From positions 28,003-92,002 of the forward strand of contig NZ_JAGQDE010000017.1 of NCBI RefSeq assembly GCF_018069755.1: DNA of 64,000 bases. The letters are read 5' to 3'. Of this stretch, positions 8,792 through 16,841 are shown one piece after another. The position numbers and the translations under genes are program-made. Under the pieces are notes generated by a model. The model was not told where the DNA came from. It saw only the letters and a program-made list of their open reading frames with translations, and ran no database searches. The DNA is from Ideonella aquatica. GTDB taxonomy: Bacteria; Pseudomonadota; Gammaproteobacteria; Burkholderiales; Burkholderiaceae_C. Position 1 is the first letter of the stretch; every line of letters begins with the position of its first letter.

Positions 8792-8821
8792 ATTATAGCG
8801 CGGCGTCGCCCTGTGCGCCAA
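8792..8821 (-). promoter_or_regulatory. Candidate private promoter for rplS inside the trmD 3' end
   Basis: On the minus strand TTGGCG (8816-8821) and a perfect TATAAT (8792-8797) are separated by 18 bp. The trmD stop codon TAA is embedded in the TATAAT. A start at this promoter would give an rplS leader of about 90 nt. This is inferred from sequence only. Confidence 0.55.
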
Positions 8822-9569
8822 GCGCGGCCAGGAAGCGCTCGTCGGCGGGGCTGAGGCGACCCGCCGCGCGGGCGGCGGCGATCAGGTCCGGGCGCCGGCG
8901 GGCCGTGAGTTCCAGTGAGCGTTCGCGGCGCCAGCGCTCAATCTGCGCGTGGTGGCCCGACAGCAGCACCGGCGGCACCGGCTGCACCGGCTCGCCCGGC
9001 GCTGGCGTCCACTGCTCGGGGCGGCTGAAGTGCGGGCAGTCAAGCAGGCCGTCCTCGAAGCTGTCCTGCTGGTGCGAGCGTGCATCGGCCAGCACGCCGT
9101 CCTGCAGCCGGGCAATGCCGTCCAGCAAGGCCAGCGCCGGCAGTTCGCCGCCGGACAGCACGAAGTCGCCCAGGCTCAGCTCCAGGTCCACATGGCGATC
9201 CAGCAGGCGCTGATCAATCCCCTCGTAGCGGCCGCACAGCAGCACAGCGCCCGGGCCGCCAGCCATCTCGCGCAACAGGGCCTGGTCGATGCGCTGTCCT
9301 GTGGGGCTGAAGTGGATGACGGGTGCGGCGGCGGCGCGGTCAGCGCGCACCGCGGCCAGCGCGCGCTCCAGCGGCTCGGCCAGCATCACCATGCCGGGGC
9401 CACCGCCGTAGGGGCGGTCGTCGACACGACGGTAGTTGTCGTCGGCGAAGTCGCGCAGCGGCCAGCAGCGCACATCCACCTGGCCGGATTCAAAGGCGCG
9501 GCGCGTCACGCCCTGGGTCAGAAAGGGCGTGAACAGCTCAGGGAACAGCGTGACGACGTCAAAGCGCAT
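8793..9569 (-). CDS. trmD: tRNA (guanine(37)-N1)-methyltransferase
   Basis: 258 residues. The N-terminus [13 protein letters not shown] is characteristic. The SPOUT trefoil-knot AdoMet site is visible as [12 protein letters not shown] and [12 protein letters not shown]. The [13 protein letters not shown] motif and the C-terminal [15 protein letters not shown] segment are also typical. TrmD methylates G37 next to the anticodon and prevents +1 frameshifting. The gene sits between rimM and rplS in the standard operon. Confidence 0.97.
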   Translation of the reverse strand: MRFDVVTLFPELFTPFLTQGVTRRAFESGQVDVRCWPLRDFADDNYRRVDDRPYGGGPGMVMLAEPLERALAAVRADRAAAAPVIHFSPTGQRIDQALLREMAGGPGAVLLCGRYEGIDQRLLDRHVDLELSLGDFVLSGGELPALALLDGIARLQDGVLADARSHQQDSFEDGLLDCPHFSRPEQWTPAPGEPVQPVPPVLLSGHHAQIERWRRERSLELTARRRPDLIAAARAAGRLSPADERFLAALGAQGDAAL

Positions 9570-9584
9570 GGCGCGGCCCGGTCG

Positions 9585-10190
9585 TCAGTAGTCCAGGCCC
9601 CAGTCGACAAGCAGGCGCTTGCCTGGCAGGTCGACCTCGTCGACATAGGCGTTCACGAAGGGGATCAGGCGTTCGGCCTCGTCGGGCGTGGCATCGGCCG
9701 CCGCATCCGGGCGGCGCACCCGCAGCACGCAGTGAGCGCCCGTCTCGAGCAGGTCGGTCACCGTGCCCAGCAGCGCGCCATCGCGGTTGAACACGCTCAG
9801 GCCGATCAGATCGACCCAGTAGAACTCGTCGGGGTCGGCGGTGGGAAAGCTCTGGCGCGAGATGAACACGCGCGCGCCCTTGAGGGACTCGGCGGCAGTG
9901 CGGTCGGCCACGTCCTGGGCGGTCGCAACCACGACCTCGCCGTGTTCCTTGGCGCTGGTGATCTTCAGCAGCGGTGGCAGCGGCGCCGGCTTGGCGGCAC
10001 GCACTGCGGCTGCCCCTTTGCCGGGCAGCGCGTCCGCCGGCTTGAGATACCAGCGGCGGGAGGAAAACAGGGCCTGGGGATCGGCGGAAAAAGGCTGGAC
10101 CTTGAATCCGCCCTTGATGCCCCAGGCGTCGAGGATGCGGCCGACTTCGACCGCGTCCTCGGGCCAGCTCACCGCATCAGGCGACGTCAT
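9585..10190 (-). CDS. rimM: 16S rRNA processing/ribosome maturation factor RimM
   Basis: 201 residues. The N-terminal VEVGRILDAWGIKGGFKVQPF segment is the RimM beta-barrel signature. The C-terminal PRC-barrel-like part includes DEFYWVDLIGLSVF and ends with KRLLVDWGLDY. RimM binds S19 and assists 30S head assembly. Its length is slightly above the E. coli protein because of an internal Ala/Pro-rich insert. It lies between rpsP and trmD with short spacers. Confidence 0.95.
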   Translation of the reverse strand: MTSPDAVSWPEDAVEVGRILDAWGIKGGFKVQPFSADPQALFSSRRWYLKPADALPGKGAAAVRAAKPAPLPPLLKITSAKEHGEVVVATAQDVADRTAAESLKGARVFISRQSFPTADPDEFYWVDLIGLSVFNRDGALLGTVTDLLETGAHCVLRVRRPDAAADATPDEAERLIPFVNAYVDEVDLPGKRLLVDWGLDY

Positions 10191-10218
10191 GCGCGGATGG
10201 GCGGGCCGGCCGGGCCGG

Positions 10219-10479
10219 TCAGGCGGCCGGAGCGACCTTGGCCTTGGCCTGGCCGATCAGGCGCGAGACGGTGTCCGACGGCTGGGCACCGACGCCGATC
10301 CAGTAGGTCACGCGGTCCTGGGCCACGCGCAGGGCTTCTTCGCCCTCGGAGGCCACCGGGTTGTAGAAGCCGAGCTTCTCGATGAAGCGGCCATCACGGC
10401 GCTCGCGCGAATCGGCGACGACGATGTTGTAGAAGGGGCGCTTCTTGGAGCCACCACGGGCCAGACGAATCACGACCAT
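10219..10479 (-). CDS. rpsP: 30S ribosomal protein S16
   Basis: 86 residues beginning [20 protein letters not shown], the invariant S16 start. The sequence continues with [14 protein letters not shown] and ends within the normal S16 length. The Shine-Dalgarno AAGGAA lies seven bases before the ATG. It is the first gene of the rpsP-rimM-trmD-rplS operon, preceded by a long leader from the promoter at about 10.67-10.70 kb. Confidence 0.98.
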   Translation of the reverse strand: MVVIRLARGGSKKRPFYNIVVADSRERRDGRFIEKLGFYNPVASEGEEALRVAQDRVTYWIGVGAQPSDTVSRLIGQAKAKVAPAA

Positions 10480-10620
10480 TTGTCGTTCCTTGAGTTCAGT
10501 TCGTGTGGACCGCCGCGCCTGGGAGACACTGCCGGGATTGGCTGATCCGGTTGTCCAGGCCCCATGTCATGGAAGTCACGGGCCTGAACGCTGATCCAGC
10601 CCCGTAGATACGCCTGCTCG

Positions 10621-10698
10621 GTGCCCACGCTGGGCACGCACCGTCAGGCCGACGCTGGAAAACGTGGGATTATAGGGGCTCTGCAGCGAATCAGACAA
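10621..10698 (-). promoter_or_regulatory. rpsP operon promoter and leader hairpin
   Basis: On the minus strand TTGTCT (10693-10698) and a perfect TATAAT (10669-10674) are separated by 18 bp, pointing at rpsP. Transcription from it would give a leader of about 180 nt. Near its 5' end a perfect inverted repeat gtgccca-cgc-tgggcac (10621-10637) could fold into a hairpin. The -35 lies just upstream of the divergent GNAT gene start. Confidence 0.6.
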
Positions 10699-10704
10699 AC
10701 CGCG

Positions 10705-11238
10705 ATGCCCGAGTTGCTCATCCGCCCCAGCACCGACGCCGACCTGCCGGCCATCACCGCGATCTACGGCCAGGCCGTGCTGCACGGCACCGGCACCTTC
10801 GAGCTGGAGCCGCCCGACCTGGCCGAGATGGCCCGCCGCCGCGCCGACGTGCTGGGCAAGCAACTGCCCTGGCTGGTGGCGCAGGGCAGCGACGGCGCGG
10901 TGCTGGGCTATGCCTACGCCAACCACTTCCGGCCGCGCCTGGCCTACCGCTTCTGCCTGGAAGACTCGATCTACCTGGCGCCCGCGGCCCAGGGCCGCGG
11001 TGTCGGCACCGCGCTGCTGGCTGAACTGATCGGGCAGTGCGAAGCCCGTGGCGCGCGGCAGATGCTGGCGGTGATCGGCGACAGCGCCAATGCCGGCTCG
11101 ATCGGCGTGCACCGGCGACTGGGTTTCGAGCACACCGGGGTGCTCAAGGCCTCGGGCTGGAAGTTCGGCCGCTGGCTGGACGTGGTGCTGATGCAGCGCG
11201 CGCTGGGCGTGGGGGACAGCCTGCCCGCCACCGACTGA
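10705..11238 (+). CDS. GNAT family N-acetyltransferase (PAT/MnaT-like)
   Basis: 177 residues from the ATG giving MPELLIRPSTDADLPAI. A longer frame starting at 10621 exists but would run through the rpsP promoter. The acetyl-CoA binding motif A is visible as IYLAPAAQGRGVGTALL, and motif B as SIGVHRRLGFEHTGVLK. The TFELEPPD and GWKFGRWLDVVLMQ segments resemble phosphinothricin/methionine-sulfoximine acetyltransferases. The substrate is not proven. The gene converges on pit across a strong hairpin. Confidence 0.88.
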   Translation: MPELLIRPSTDADLPAITAIYGQAVLHGTGTFELEPPDLAEMARRRADVLGKQLPWLVAQGSDGAVLGYAYANHFRPRLAYRFCLEDSIYLAPAAQGRGVGTALLAELIGQCEARGARQMLAVIGDSANAGSIGVHRRLGFEHTGVLKASGWKFGRWLDVVLMQRALGVGDSLPATD

Positions 11239-11243
11239 GACGA

Positions 11244-11267
11244 CGAAGGGCCCCGCAGGGCCCTTCG
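11244..11267. terminator. Hairpin between convergent GNAT and pit genes
   Basis: Perfect 9-bp arms cgaagggcc/ggcccttcg are separated by a 6-nt loop. They sit just after the GNAT stop and 19 bp before the pit stop on the other strand. There is no clear T run on either side, so it may act as a weak bidirectional terminator or mRNA 3'-end stabiliser. Confidence 0.6.
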
Positions 11268-11286
11268 GGGTGGCGCTGGCCGGTGC

Positions 11287-12297
11287 TCAGAACAGCATCG
11301 TGCTGATCCAGTAGAACACCCCGGCCACGAAGGCCGCCGCCGGGATCGTGAAGATCCAGGCCCAGACGATGTTGCCGGCCAGGCCCCAGCGCACCGCCGA
11401 CGGGTTGCGCACCGAGCCCACGCCCAGGATGGCGCCGGTGATGGTGTGGGTGGTGGACACCGGAATGCCCATCGAGGTGGCCAGGAACAGCGTCAGTGCG
11501 CCGCCGGTTTCGGCACAGAAGCCGCCCACCGGCTTGAGCTTGGTCAGGCGCTGACCCATGGTCTTGACGATGCGCCAGCCGCCAAACATGGTGCCCAGGC
11601 CGATCGCCATGTAGCAGGACCAGATCACCCAGTCGGGCGGCGCCTTGGCATCGATCGCCACATAGCCCGAGGCCACCAGCAGCATCCAGATGATGCCGAT
11701 GGTCTTTTGCGCGTCATTGCCGCCGTGGCCCAGCGAGTACAGGCCGGCAGAGACCAGCTGGAAGCGCCGGAACCAGCGGTCCACCCGCATCGGCGCGGTG
11801 CGCCTGAACACCCAGGACACACCCACCATCATCAGCGAGCCCAGCACGAAGCCCAGGAACGGCGAGACGAAGATGAAGACCACCGTCTTGGCGATGCCCG
11901 CACCAATCAGCTTGGACAGGCCGGCCTTGGTGATCACCGCGCCGATGATGCCGCCGATCAGCGCGTGCGAGCTGGACGAGGGAATGCCATACCACCAGGT
12001 GATGACGTTCCAGGTGATGGCGCCGATCAGCGCACCGAACACCACGTGGTGGTCCACCACGCCGGGCTCGACGATGCCCTTGCCAATCGTCTTGGCCACA
12101 CTGAGGTGGAAGACCGAGATGGCAATGACATTGAAGAAGGCGGCGAACAGCACCGCCTGCTGCGGCTTGAGCACGCCGGTGGAGACGACGGTGGCGATCG
12201 AGTTGGCCGCGTCGTGGAAACCGTTCATGAAGTCGAATGCCAGGGCCAGCGCCACCAGCAGGACGACGAACCAGAACGCGATCTGGGCTGCTTCCAT
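11287..12297 (-). CDS. pit: Low-affinity inorganic phosphate transporter (PiT family)
   Basis: 336 residues with about ten membrane segments. The duplicated PiT signature is present: DFMNGFHDAANSIATVVSTG near the N-terminus, and a second half with GHGGNDAQKTIGIIW. GIPVSSTH-like sequences appear twice (GIPSSSSHALIGGI and GIPVSTTHTITGAI). It imports metal-phosphate by symport at the inner membrane. The gene lies 22 bp downstream of the DUF47 gene, the usual PiT partner. The symbol is generic because pitA and pitB types are not distinguished. Confidence 0.94.
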   Translation of the reverse strand: MEAAQIAFWFVVLLVALALAFDFMNGFHDAANSIATVVSTGVLKPQQAVLFAAFFNVIAISVFHLSVAKTIGKGIVEPGVVDHHVVFGALIGAITWNVITWWYGIPSSSSHALIGGIIGAVITKAGLSKLIGAGIAKTVVFIFVSPFLGFVLGSLMMVGVSWVFRRTAPMRVDRWFRRFQLVSAGLYSLGHGGNDAQKTIGIIWMLLVASGYVAIDAKAPPDWVIWSCYMAIGLGTMFGGWRIVKTMGQRLTKLKPVGGFCAETGGALTLFLATSMGIPVSTTHTITGAILGVGSVRNPSAVRWGLAGNIVWAWIFTIPAAAFVAGVFYWISTMLF

Positions 12298-12319
12298 GAG
12301 AAGTCGGGGCCGCAGCGGC

Positions 12320-12967
12320 TCAGGAATTTTCGAGGACGACGCCCTCGATCAGGTTGGCCACATCCTCACAGCGGTCGGAGATCGACTCCATGTGCTCGTA
12401 GATGGCCTTCAGCTTGATCAGCTCCTTGACGTCGATGTCGTCTCGGAAGAGCTTGGACATGGCGCTGCGCATCACGCGGTCGGCGTCGCTTTCCAGACGA
12501 TCGATCTCCTCGCAGGTCTTGAGCGCGGCCTCGGCCACCTCGGGCTGCGACAGCTTGGGCAGCAGCGACACCGCGTGCTGCACGCGCTCGCAGCATTTGA
12601 GCGAGATGTCGCCCAGGCGGATCACGTCCTCGTTGACGTTTTGCACGTTGTACAGCGCCATCACCTCGGAGGAGTCCTGCAGCAGGTCCAGGATGTCGTC
12701 CATGGCATTGATCAGGCCGTGGATCTGTTCGCGGTCGATCGGCGTGATGAAGCTGCGGTGCAGCAGGCGGTTGACCTCGGCGGTGACCTTGTCGGCGGCG
12801 CGCTCGGCGTTGTCCACCTCGGCGGCGTACTTTTCACGCAGATCGGCCGTGCTGTAGTACTGGATCATCGAGGTGAAGGAACGGGCCCCTTCGGCGATGT
12901 ACTTGCCGTGCTCGTTGAAGAGTTCGAAAAAGTTGCCCTCTTTGGGCAACAGCTTGCCGAAAAACAT
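12320..12967 (-). CDS. DUF47 family PhoU-like protein, Pit accessory
   Basis: 215 residues, all-helical and PhoU-like, starting MFFGKLLPKEGNFFELFNEH. The start at 12967 is chosen over a longer frame because a strong GGAGGAG Shine-Dalgarno lies directly upstream. Conserved DUF47 features include the ADKVTAEVNRLLHRSFITP region and acidic helices such as EIDRLESDADRVM. DUF47 proteins are encoded with Pit transporters and are thought to modulate them. Here the two genes are adjacent and co-oriented. Confidence 0.92.
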   Translation of the reverse strand: MFFGKLLPKEGNFFELFNEHGKYIAEGARSFTSMIQYYSTADLREKYAAEVDNAERAADKVTAEVNRLLHRSFITPIDREQIHGLINAMDDILDLLQDSSEVMALYNVQNVNEDVIRLGDISLKCCERVQHAVSLLPKLSQPEVAEAALKTCEEIDRLESDADRVMRSAMSKLFRDDIDVKELIKLKAIYEHMESISDRCEDVANLIEGVVLENS

Positions 12968-13060
12968 CCGGTTCTCCTCCGGCCCGGTACGGGCGCAAAA
13001 AGGGGCGGTGACTGTCACACAACAGTCATCGCCCTGTCATGGGCGCATTCTAGCGGCCCG

Positions 13061-13423
13061 TCAGGACCGGAAGATGAAGTAGACCGCGCCCAACAGGCAC
13101 AGGCCGGCCCACAGGTAATCCAGCTTCAGCGGCTGCCCCATGTAGAACACCGCGAAGGGCACGAAGACCGCCAGGGTGATCACCTCCTGGGCGATCTTCA
13201 GCTGGGCCAGGCTGTAACCGCCGGCGTAGCCGATGCGGTTGGCGGGCACCTGCAGCAGGTACTCGAACAGCGCAATGCCCCAGCTGACCAAGGCTGCCAC
13301 ATACCAGGCCTGGGTGGACTGGTGGCGCAGGTGGCCATACCAGGCCATGGTCATGAACAGGTTGGACAGGGTGAGCAGGCCAAAGGTCTGCACCCACAGC
13401 GGCAGGCTGGTCAGCCAGGTCAT
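13061..13423 (-). CDS. DMT family protein (DUF486)
   Basis: 120 residues with four membrane segments. The start at 13423 (MTWLTSLPLWVQTFGLLTL) gives the family's normal length; the upstream part of the open frame overlaps folK and is not family-like. The segments WYGHLRHQ, EYLLQVPANRIGY and FVPFAVFYMGQPLKLDYLWA are characteristic of DUF486 small membrane proteins. Function is unknown. It starts 10 bp after the folK stop, so it is the last gene of the AI-2E/hda/HAD/pcnB/folK run. Confidence 0.88.
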   Translation of the reverse strand: MTWLTSLPLWVQTFGLLTLSNLFMTMAWYGHLRHQSTQAWYVAALVSWGIALFEYLLQVPANRIGYAGGYSLAQLKIAQEVITLAVFVPFAVFYMGQPLKLDYLWAGLCLLGAVYFIFRS

Positions 13424-13433
13424 GCCAGGGCCC

Positions 13434-13907
13434 TTACAGGGGTTCGAGACGCTGGTCGGCCACGGCCGCCAGCAGCGTGGGCCAGTCGCCCTGTGGCAGC
13501 ACCAGCGTCGGCGCCAGCTGGGCCAATGGGTGCAGCACAAAGGCGCGCTGGTGCATGCGCGGGTGCGGCAGCGTCAGCACCGGGTCGTCCTGGGACCGCT
13601 GGCCGTACAGCAGCAGGTCCAGGTCCAGCGTGCGCGGCGCGTTGCGGTAGGGACGCTCGCGGCCGTGGTGCAGCTCGATGTCCTGCAGCACGGCCAGCAG
13701 CTCGTAGGCGCCCAATGTGGTGCGCACGCGGCCGACGGCGTTGATGTAGTCGGGGCCGCCGGCATCGACCGGGGCGCTGCGCCACAGGCCGGACAAGCCA
13801 TCGGCCTGCACACCGGCCCTGCCCGTCAGCGCCCGCCAGGACTGCAGCAGCGTGTCCCGGGCGTCGCCCAGGTTGGCGCCCAGGCCGATGTAGGCGAGCT
13901 CGGCCAT
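13434..13907 (-). CDS. folK: 2-amino-4-hydroxy-6-hydroxymethyldihydropteridine diphosphokinase
   Basis: 157 residues. HPPK signatures are present: AYIGLGANLGD at the N-terminus, the ERPYRNAPRTLDLDLLLYG substrate/Mg-ATP motif (paired aspartates) and LPHPRMHQRAFVLHPL. The enzyme transfers pyrophosphate from ATP to the pterin in folate biosynthesis and acts in the cytoplasm. It begins 5 bp after the pcnB stop, an arrangement common in betaproteobacteria. Confidence 0.96.
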   Translation of the reverse strand: MAELAYIGLGANLGDARDTLLQSWRALTGRAGVQADGLSGLWRSAPVDAGGPDYINAVGRVRTTLGAYELLAVLQDIELHHGRERPYRNAPRTLDLDLLLYGQRSQDDPVLTLPHPRMHQRAFVLHPLAQLAPTLVLPQGDWPTLLAAVADQRLEPL

Positions 13908-13912
13908 GGTGA

Positions 13913-15499
13913 TCAGGCGGCGGCCGGCGGCGCGCCATCGCCACCACCCGAGGGCTTGCGACGACGGCGACGGCGGCGCTTGCGGGCCGGGGTGGCGTCT
14001 GCGCCCTCCTGCGGCCCATCGGCCGGGTCGGACTCATCGCCCTCGTCGTCGGCCTCGGCCTCGCGGGGCGCCTCAGTGGCCGCTGGCGCCGGCCGGGCCG
14101 GCTTGGGCGCACGCCGCGGCTTGTGCTGGCTTTCGCGCACCGCCTCGAGCAGGGCCTCGCGGTCCTCAGGGCTGCCCAGCGAGAAATCCTCCCACCACTC
14201 GGCCAGCTCCGCCGGGATCTCGCCCACATCGGCGCGCAGGCGCAGGAAGTCAAAGCCGGCGCGAAAGCGCGGCTGCTCGACCAGGCCGAAGGCGCCATTG
14301 GGCGTGCGGCGCTCGAAGCGCGGCTGCATCATCCAGATGTCGCGCATGTCGGCGGCCAGCTTGCCGCGGCCGGAGATGTCGCCGATGCGGGCATCGAAGA
14401 CCGCGTCGATCGCCTGCTGCAGTGCGGGCGACGGGTGCTCGCCAGCGGCGCGGCGCTCGGCCCAACCGGCCTGCACGTCGTGCCACAGCATGCAGGCCAG
14501 CATGAAGCTGGGCGCCACCGCCTTGCCCTCGCCCACGCGGCGATCGGTGTCAGCCAGTGCCAGCTTGATGAACTTCTGGCGCGCGCTGCCGGACGGGGCG
14601 TTGAGCAGCGCGGCGTCGAGAATGGGGAAGACGCCGCGGCCCAGGCCCTGGGCCTGGATCTGCTCCAGGCTGGCCAGCGCATGGCCGGTCTGCAGCAGCT
14701 TGATCATCTCGTCGAACATGCGCGAGGCCGGCACATTGGCGAGCAGCGGGATGGCGGCGGCGATCGCCTTGTGCGTCTTGGGCTCGATCTTGAAGCCCAG
14801 CTTGGCGGCAAAGCGCACCACGCGCAGGATGCGCACCGGGTCTTCGCGGTAGCGGGTGGCCGGATCGCCAATCATGCGCAGCGTCTGCGCCCGCACGTCC
14901 TTGAAGCCATGGTGGTAGTCCACCACCAGCTGGCGCCGCGGGTCGTAGTACATCGCGTTGATCGTGAAGTCGCGGCGCGCAGCGTCCTCGATCTGCGGGC
15001 CCCAGACGTTGTCGCGCAGCACGCGGCCGTCGGCATCGACCACGTGGCTCTTGTTCTCGATCTCTTTCTTGGAGGTCTTCTCGTTGCCGGCCACCTGCTC
15101 GGCGGCGCTGGCGTCCATGTAGGCCCGGAAGGTGGAGACCTCGATCACCTCGTGGTCGCGGCCGCGGCCGTGGATCACGTGGACGATGCGAAAGCGCCGG
15201 CCGATGATGAAGGCACGGCGGAACAGGCCCTTGACCTGCTCCGGCGTGGCGTTGGTGGCGACGTCGAAATCCTTGGGCCGGCGGCCCACCAGCAGGTCGC
15301 GCACCGCGCCGCCGACGATGTAGGCCTCGAAACCGGCGTCTTGCAGCGTGGTGACCACGCGCACTGCGCGCTCATCCAGCAAAGAGGCGTCGATGCCATG
15401 CTCGGCGGCCGGAATCTCCAGGCGCTTGCCCAGCGGAACGGCGGCGGGCTGTGTCGCTGCGGGCTTGCCCAGCAGCTTGTCGATGAATTTGCGGATCAT
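13913..15499 (-). CDS. pcnB: Poly(A) polymerase I
   Basis: 528 residues. The class II nucleotidyltransferase motif is seen as AYIVGGAVRDLLVGRRPKDF with DVATNATPEQ, and the catalytic aspartates follow. The conserved RREDPVRI-like motif reads TRYREDPVRILRVVRFAAKL. PcnB differs from CCA-adding enzymes by its long N- and C-terminal extensions. Here the C-terminus is Ala/Glu-rich and ends in a run of eight basic residues (KRRRRRRRK). It adds 3' A tails that promote RNA decay. Its start overlaps the HAD gene stop by 4 bp. Confidence 0.94.
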   Translation of the reverse strand: MIRKFIDKLLGKPAATQPAAVPLGKRLEIPAAEHGIDASLLDERAVRVVTTLQDAGFEAYIVGGAVRDLLVGRRPKDFDVATNATPEQVKGLFRRAFIIGRRFRIVHVIHGRGRDHEVIEVSTFRAYMDASAAEQVAGNEKTSKKEIENKSHVVDADGRVLRDNVWGPQIEDAARRDFTINAMYYDPRRQLVVDYHHGFKDVRAQTLRMIGDPATRYREDPVRILRVVRFAAKLGFKIEPKTHKAIAAAIPLLANVPASRMFDEMIKLLQTGHALASLEQIQAQGLGRGVFPILDAALLNAPSGSARQKFIKLALADTDRRVGEGKAVAPSFMLACMLWHDVQAGWAERRAAGEHPSPALQQAIDAVFDARIGDISGRGKLAADMRDIWMMQPRFERRTPNGAFGLVEQPRFRAGFDFLRLRADVGEIPAELAEWWEDFSLGSPEDREALLEAVRESQHKPRRAPKPARPAPAATEAPREAEADDEGDESDPADGPQEGADATPARKRRRRRRRKPSGGGDGAPPAAA

Positions 15500-16170
15500 G
15501 TCGCGTCGAAGAGGTCGATGACGCGCCAGCCGCGCTCGAGCGCGATCTGACGCAGGGCTGGCGTCGGGTTGGTGGCCACCGGGGTGGGCACCGCCTCGAG
15601 CAGCGGAAGGTCGTTGGTGGAGTCGCTGTAGAACAGCACGTCGTCAAAGTCAGCGAAGGACTGGCCCTGGCTGTGCAGCCAGGCCTGGACGCGCGCCACC
15701 TTGCCTTCGCGGAAGGTGGGGGTGCCGCGGATGGCGCCGGTGGCGCGGCCGTCGGCGCCGCGCTCCAGCTCCACCGCCAGCAGGGTCTCGACGCCAAAGG
15801 CGGTGGCGATCGGCCGGGTGACGAACTCGTTGGTGGCGGTGACCACCGCCACCTGGTCGCCGCTCCGCTGGTGGGCGCGCACCAGCTCGATCGCCTCGAA
15901 GCGCAGCGCGGGGCTGATCACCTCCTGCATGAAGCGCTCGCGCGCGGCCTCGGCGTCGGCCAGCGGGCGATGGCGCCAGGCCGAGGTGGCGAAGTCCACG
16001 TAGTCGGCCAGCACCAGCGTGCCGGCCTGGTACTGCTCGAAGAACTGCTGGTTGCGCGCGCGCCAGGCCTGGCCATCGGTCCAGCCGATGGCGCACATGA
16101 ACTCGCCAAAGGCGTGGTCGGAATCGGTGGGCAGCAGGGTGCCGTCCAGGTCGAACAGGGCCAGCTTCAT
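15496..16170 (-). CDS. HAD-IB family phosphatase (SerB-like)
   Basis: 224 residues. HAD motif I is ALFDLDGTLLPTDSDHAFGE, motif II is the T in VAVVTATNEFVTRPIA, and motif III/IV appears as LFYSDSTNDLPLLEAV. A subclass IB cap lies between motifs I and II. These enzymes are phosphomonoesterases related to phosphoserine phosphatase; the substrate is unknown. The gene overlaps hda upstream and pcnB downstream by ATGA quadruplets, indicating translational coupling within the run. Confidence 0.9.
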   Translation of the reverse strand: MKLALFDLDGTLLPTDSDHAFGEFMCAIGWTDGQAWRARNQQFFEQYQAGTLVLADYVDFATSAWRHRPLADAEAARERFMQEVISPALRFEAIELVRAHQRSGDQVAVVTATNEFVTRPIATAFGVETLLAVELERGADGRATGAIRGTPTFREGKVARVQAWLHSQGQSFADFDDVLFYSDSTNDLPLLEAVPTPVATNPTPALRQIALERGWRVIDLFDAT

Positions 16171-16841
16171 GCGGCCACCTCGCCTTCGGTGAGCATTTTC
16201 TTGAGCAGGGGCACGGTGACGGCGCGGCGCTCGGCCAGCGAGAAGCGGTCGAGCCGGTGCAGCAGGCTTTTCAGCGAGCCCAGGTCGCGCTCGAAGCGGG
16301 TCAGCAGGTAGTCCATCACCTCGTCGGACAGCATCAGGCCGCGCGCGTCGGCCTCGCGGCGCAGCACGGCGCGGGTGGCGGCTTCGTCCAGCGGCTGCAG
16401 CTCGAACACCGGGCCCCAGCCGAAGCGGGTGCGCAGGTCCTCGCGCAGCGGCAGGTCCACCGGCGGCAGGCGGGCGGCAGCAGCCATTTGCGTGCCATGG
16501 GTGGCCGCCTCGACGAAGAGCGTGAAGGCGGCATGCTGGCGCGCCTCGTCCAGGTCCTGGGCGTCGTCGATGATGACCAGGCTCCAGGCCTCGTCAAACT
16601 GCCAGGGCAGCGGTGTCGTGGCGTGGAACCAGGCCACCTGACCGCCCTGCCCCCGCACCCGCGCCGCCCAGGCCGCCAGCAGGTGCGACTTGCCGGTGCC
16701 GGCCCGCCCGTGCAGGAACACCGGCGGTCCCGGCTGGCGCCACTGCGTGAGCGCGTGCAGGGCCACGCCATTGGGGCCGGTGACGAAGTTGTCGAAGCCG
16801 GGCTCGGGACCCAGTCCGATGGCCAGCGGGATCTGCTTCAT
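16167..16841 (-). CDS. hda: DnaA regulatory inactivator Hda
   Basis: 224 residues from ATG 16841 (MKQIPLAIGLGPEPGFDNFV). The frame stays open further upstream only because it shadows the AI-2E gene. The AAA+ Walker A motif is GRAGTGKSHLLAAW and Walker B is SLVIIDDAQDL. A sensor/arginine region reads LREDLRTRFGWGPVFEL. Hda with the beta clamp stimulates ATP hydrolysis by DnaA and prevents re-initiation of replication. A canonical N-terminal clamp-binding motif (QLxL-like) may be represented by QIPLAI. It overlaps its neighbours by 4 bp on both sides. Confidence 0.92.
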   Translation of the reverse strand: MKQIPLAIGLGPEPGFDNFVTGPNGVALHALTQWRQPGPPVFLHGRAGTGKSHLLAAWAARVRGQGGQVAWFHATTPLPWQFDEAWSLVIIDDAQDLDEARQHAAFTLFVEAATHGTQMAAAARLPPVDLPLREDLRTRFGWGPVFELQPLDEAATRAVLRREADARGLMLSDEVMDYLLTRFERDLGSLKSLLHRLDRFSLAERRAVTVPLLKKMLTEGEVAA

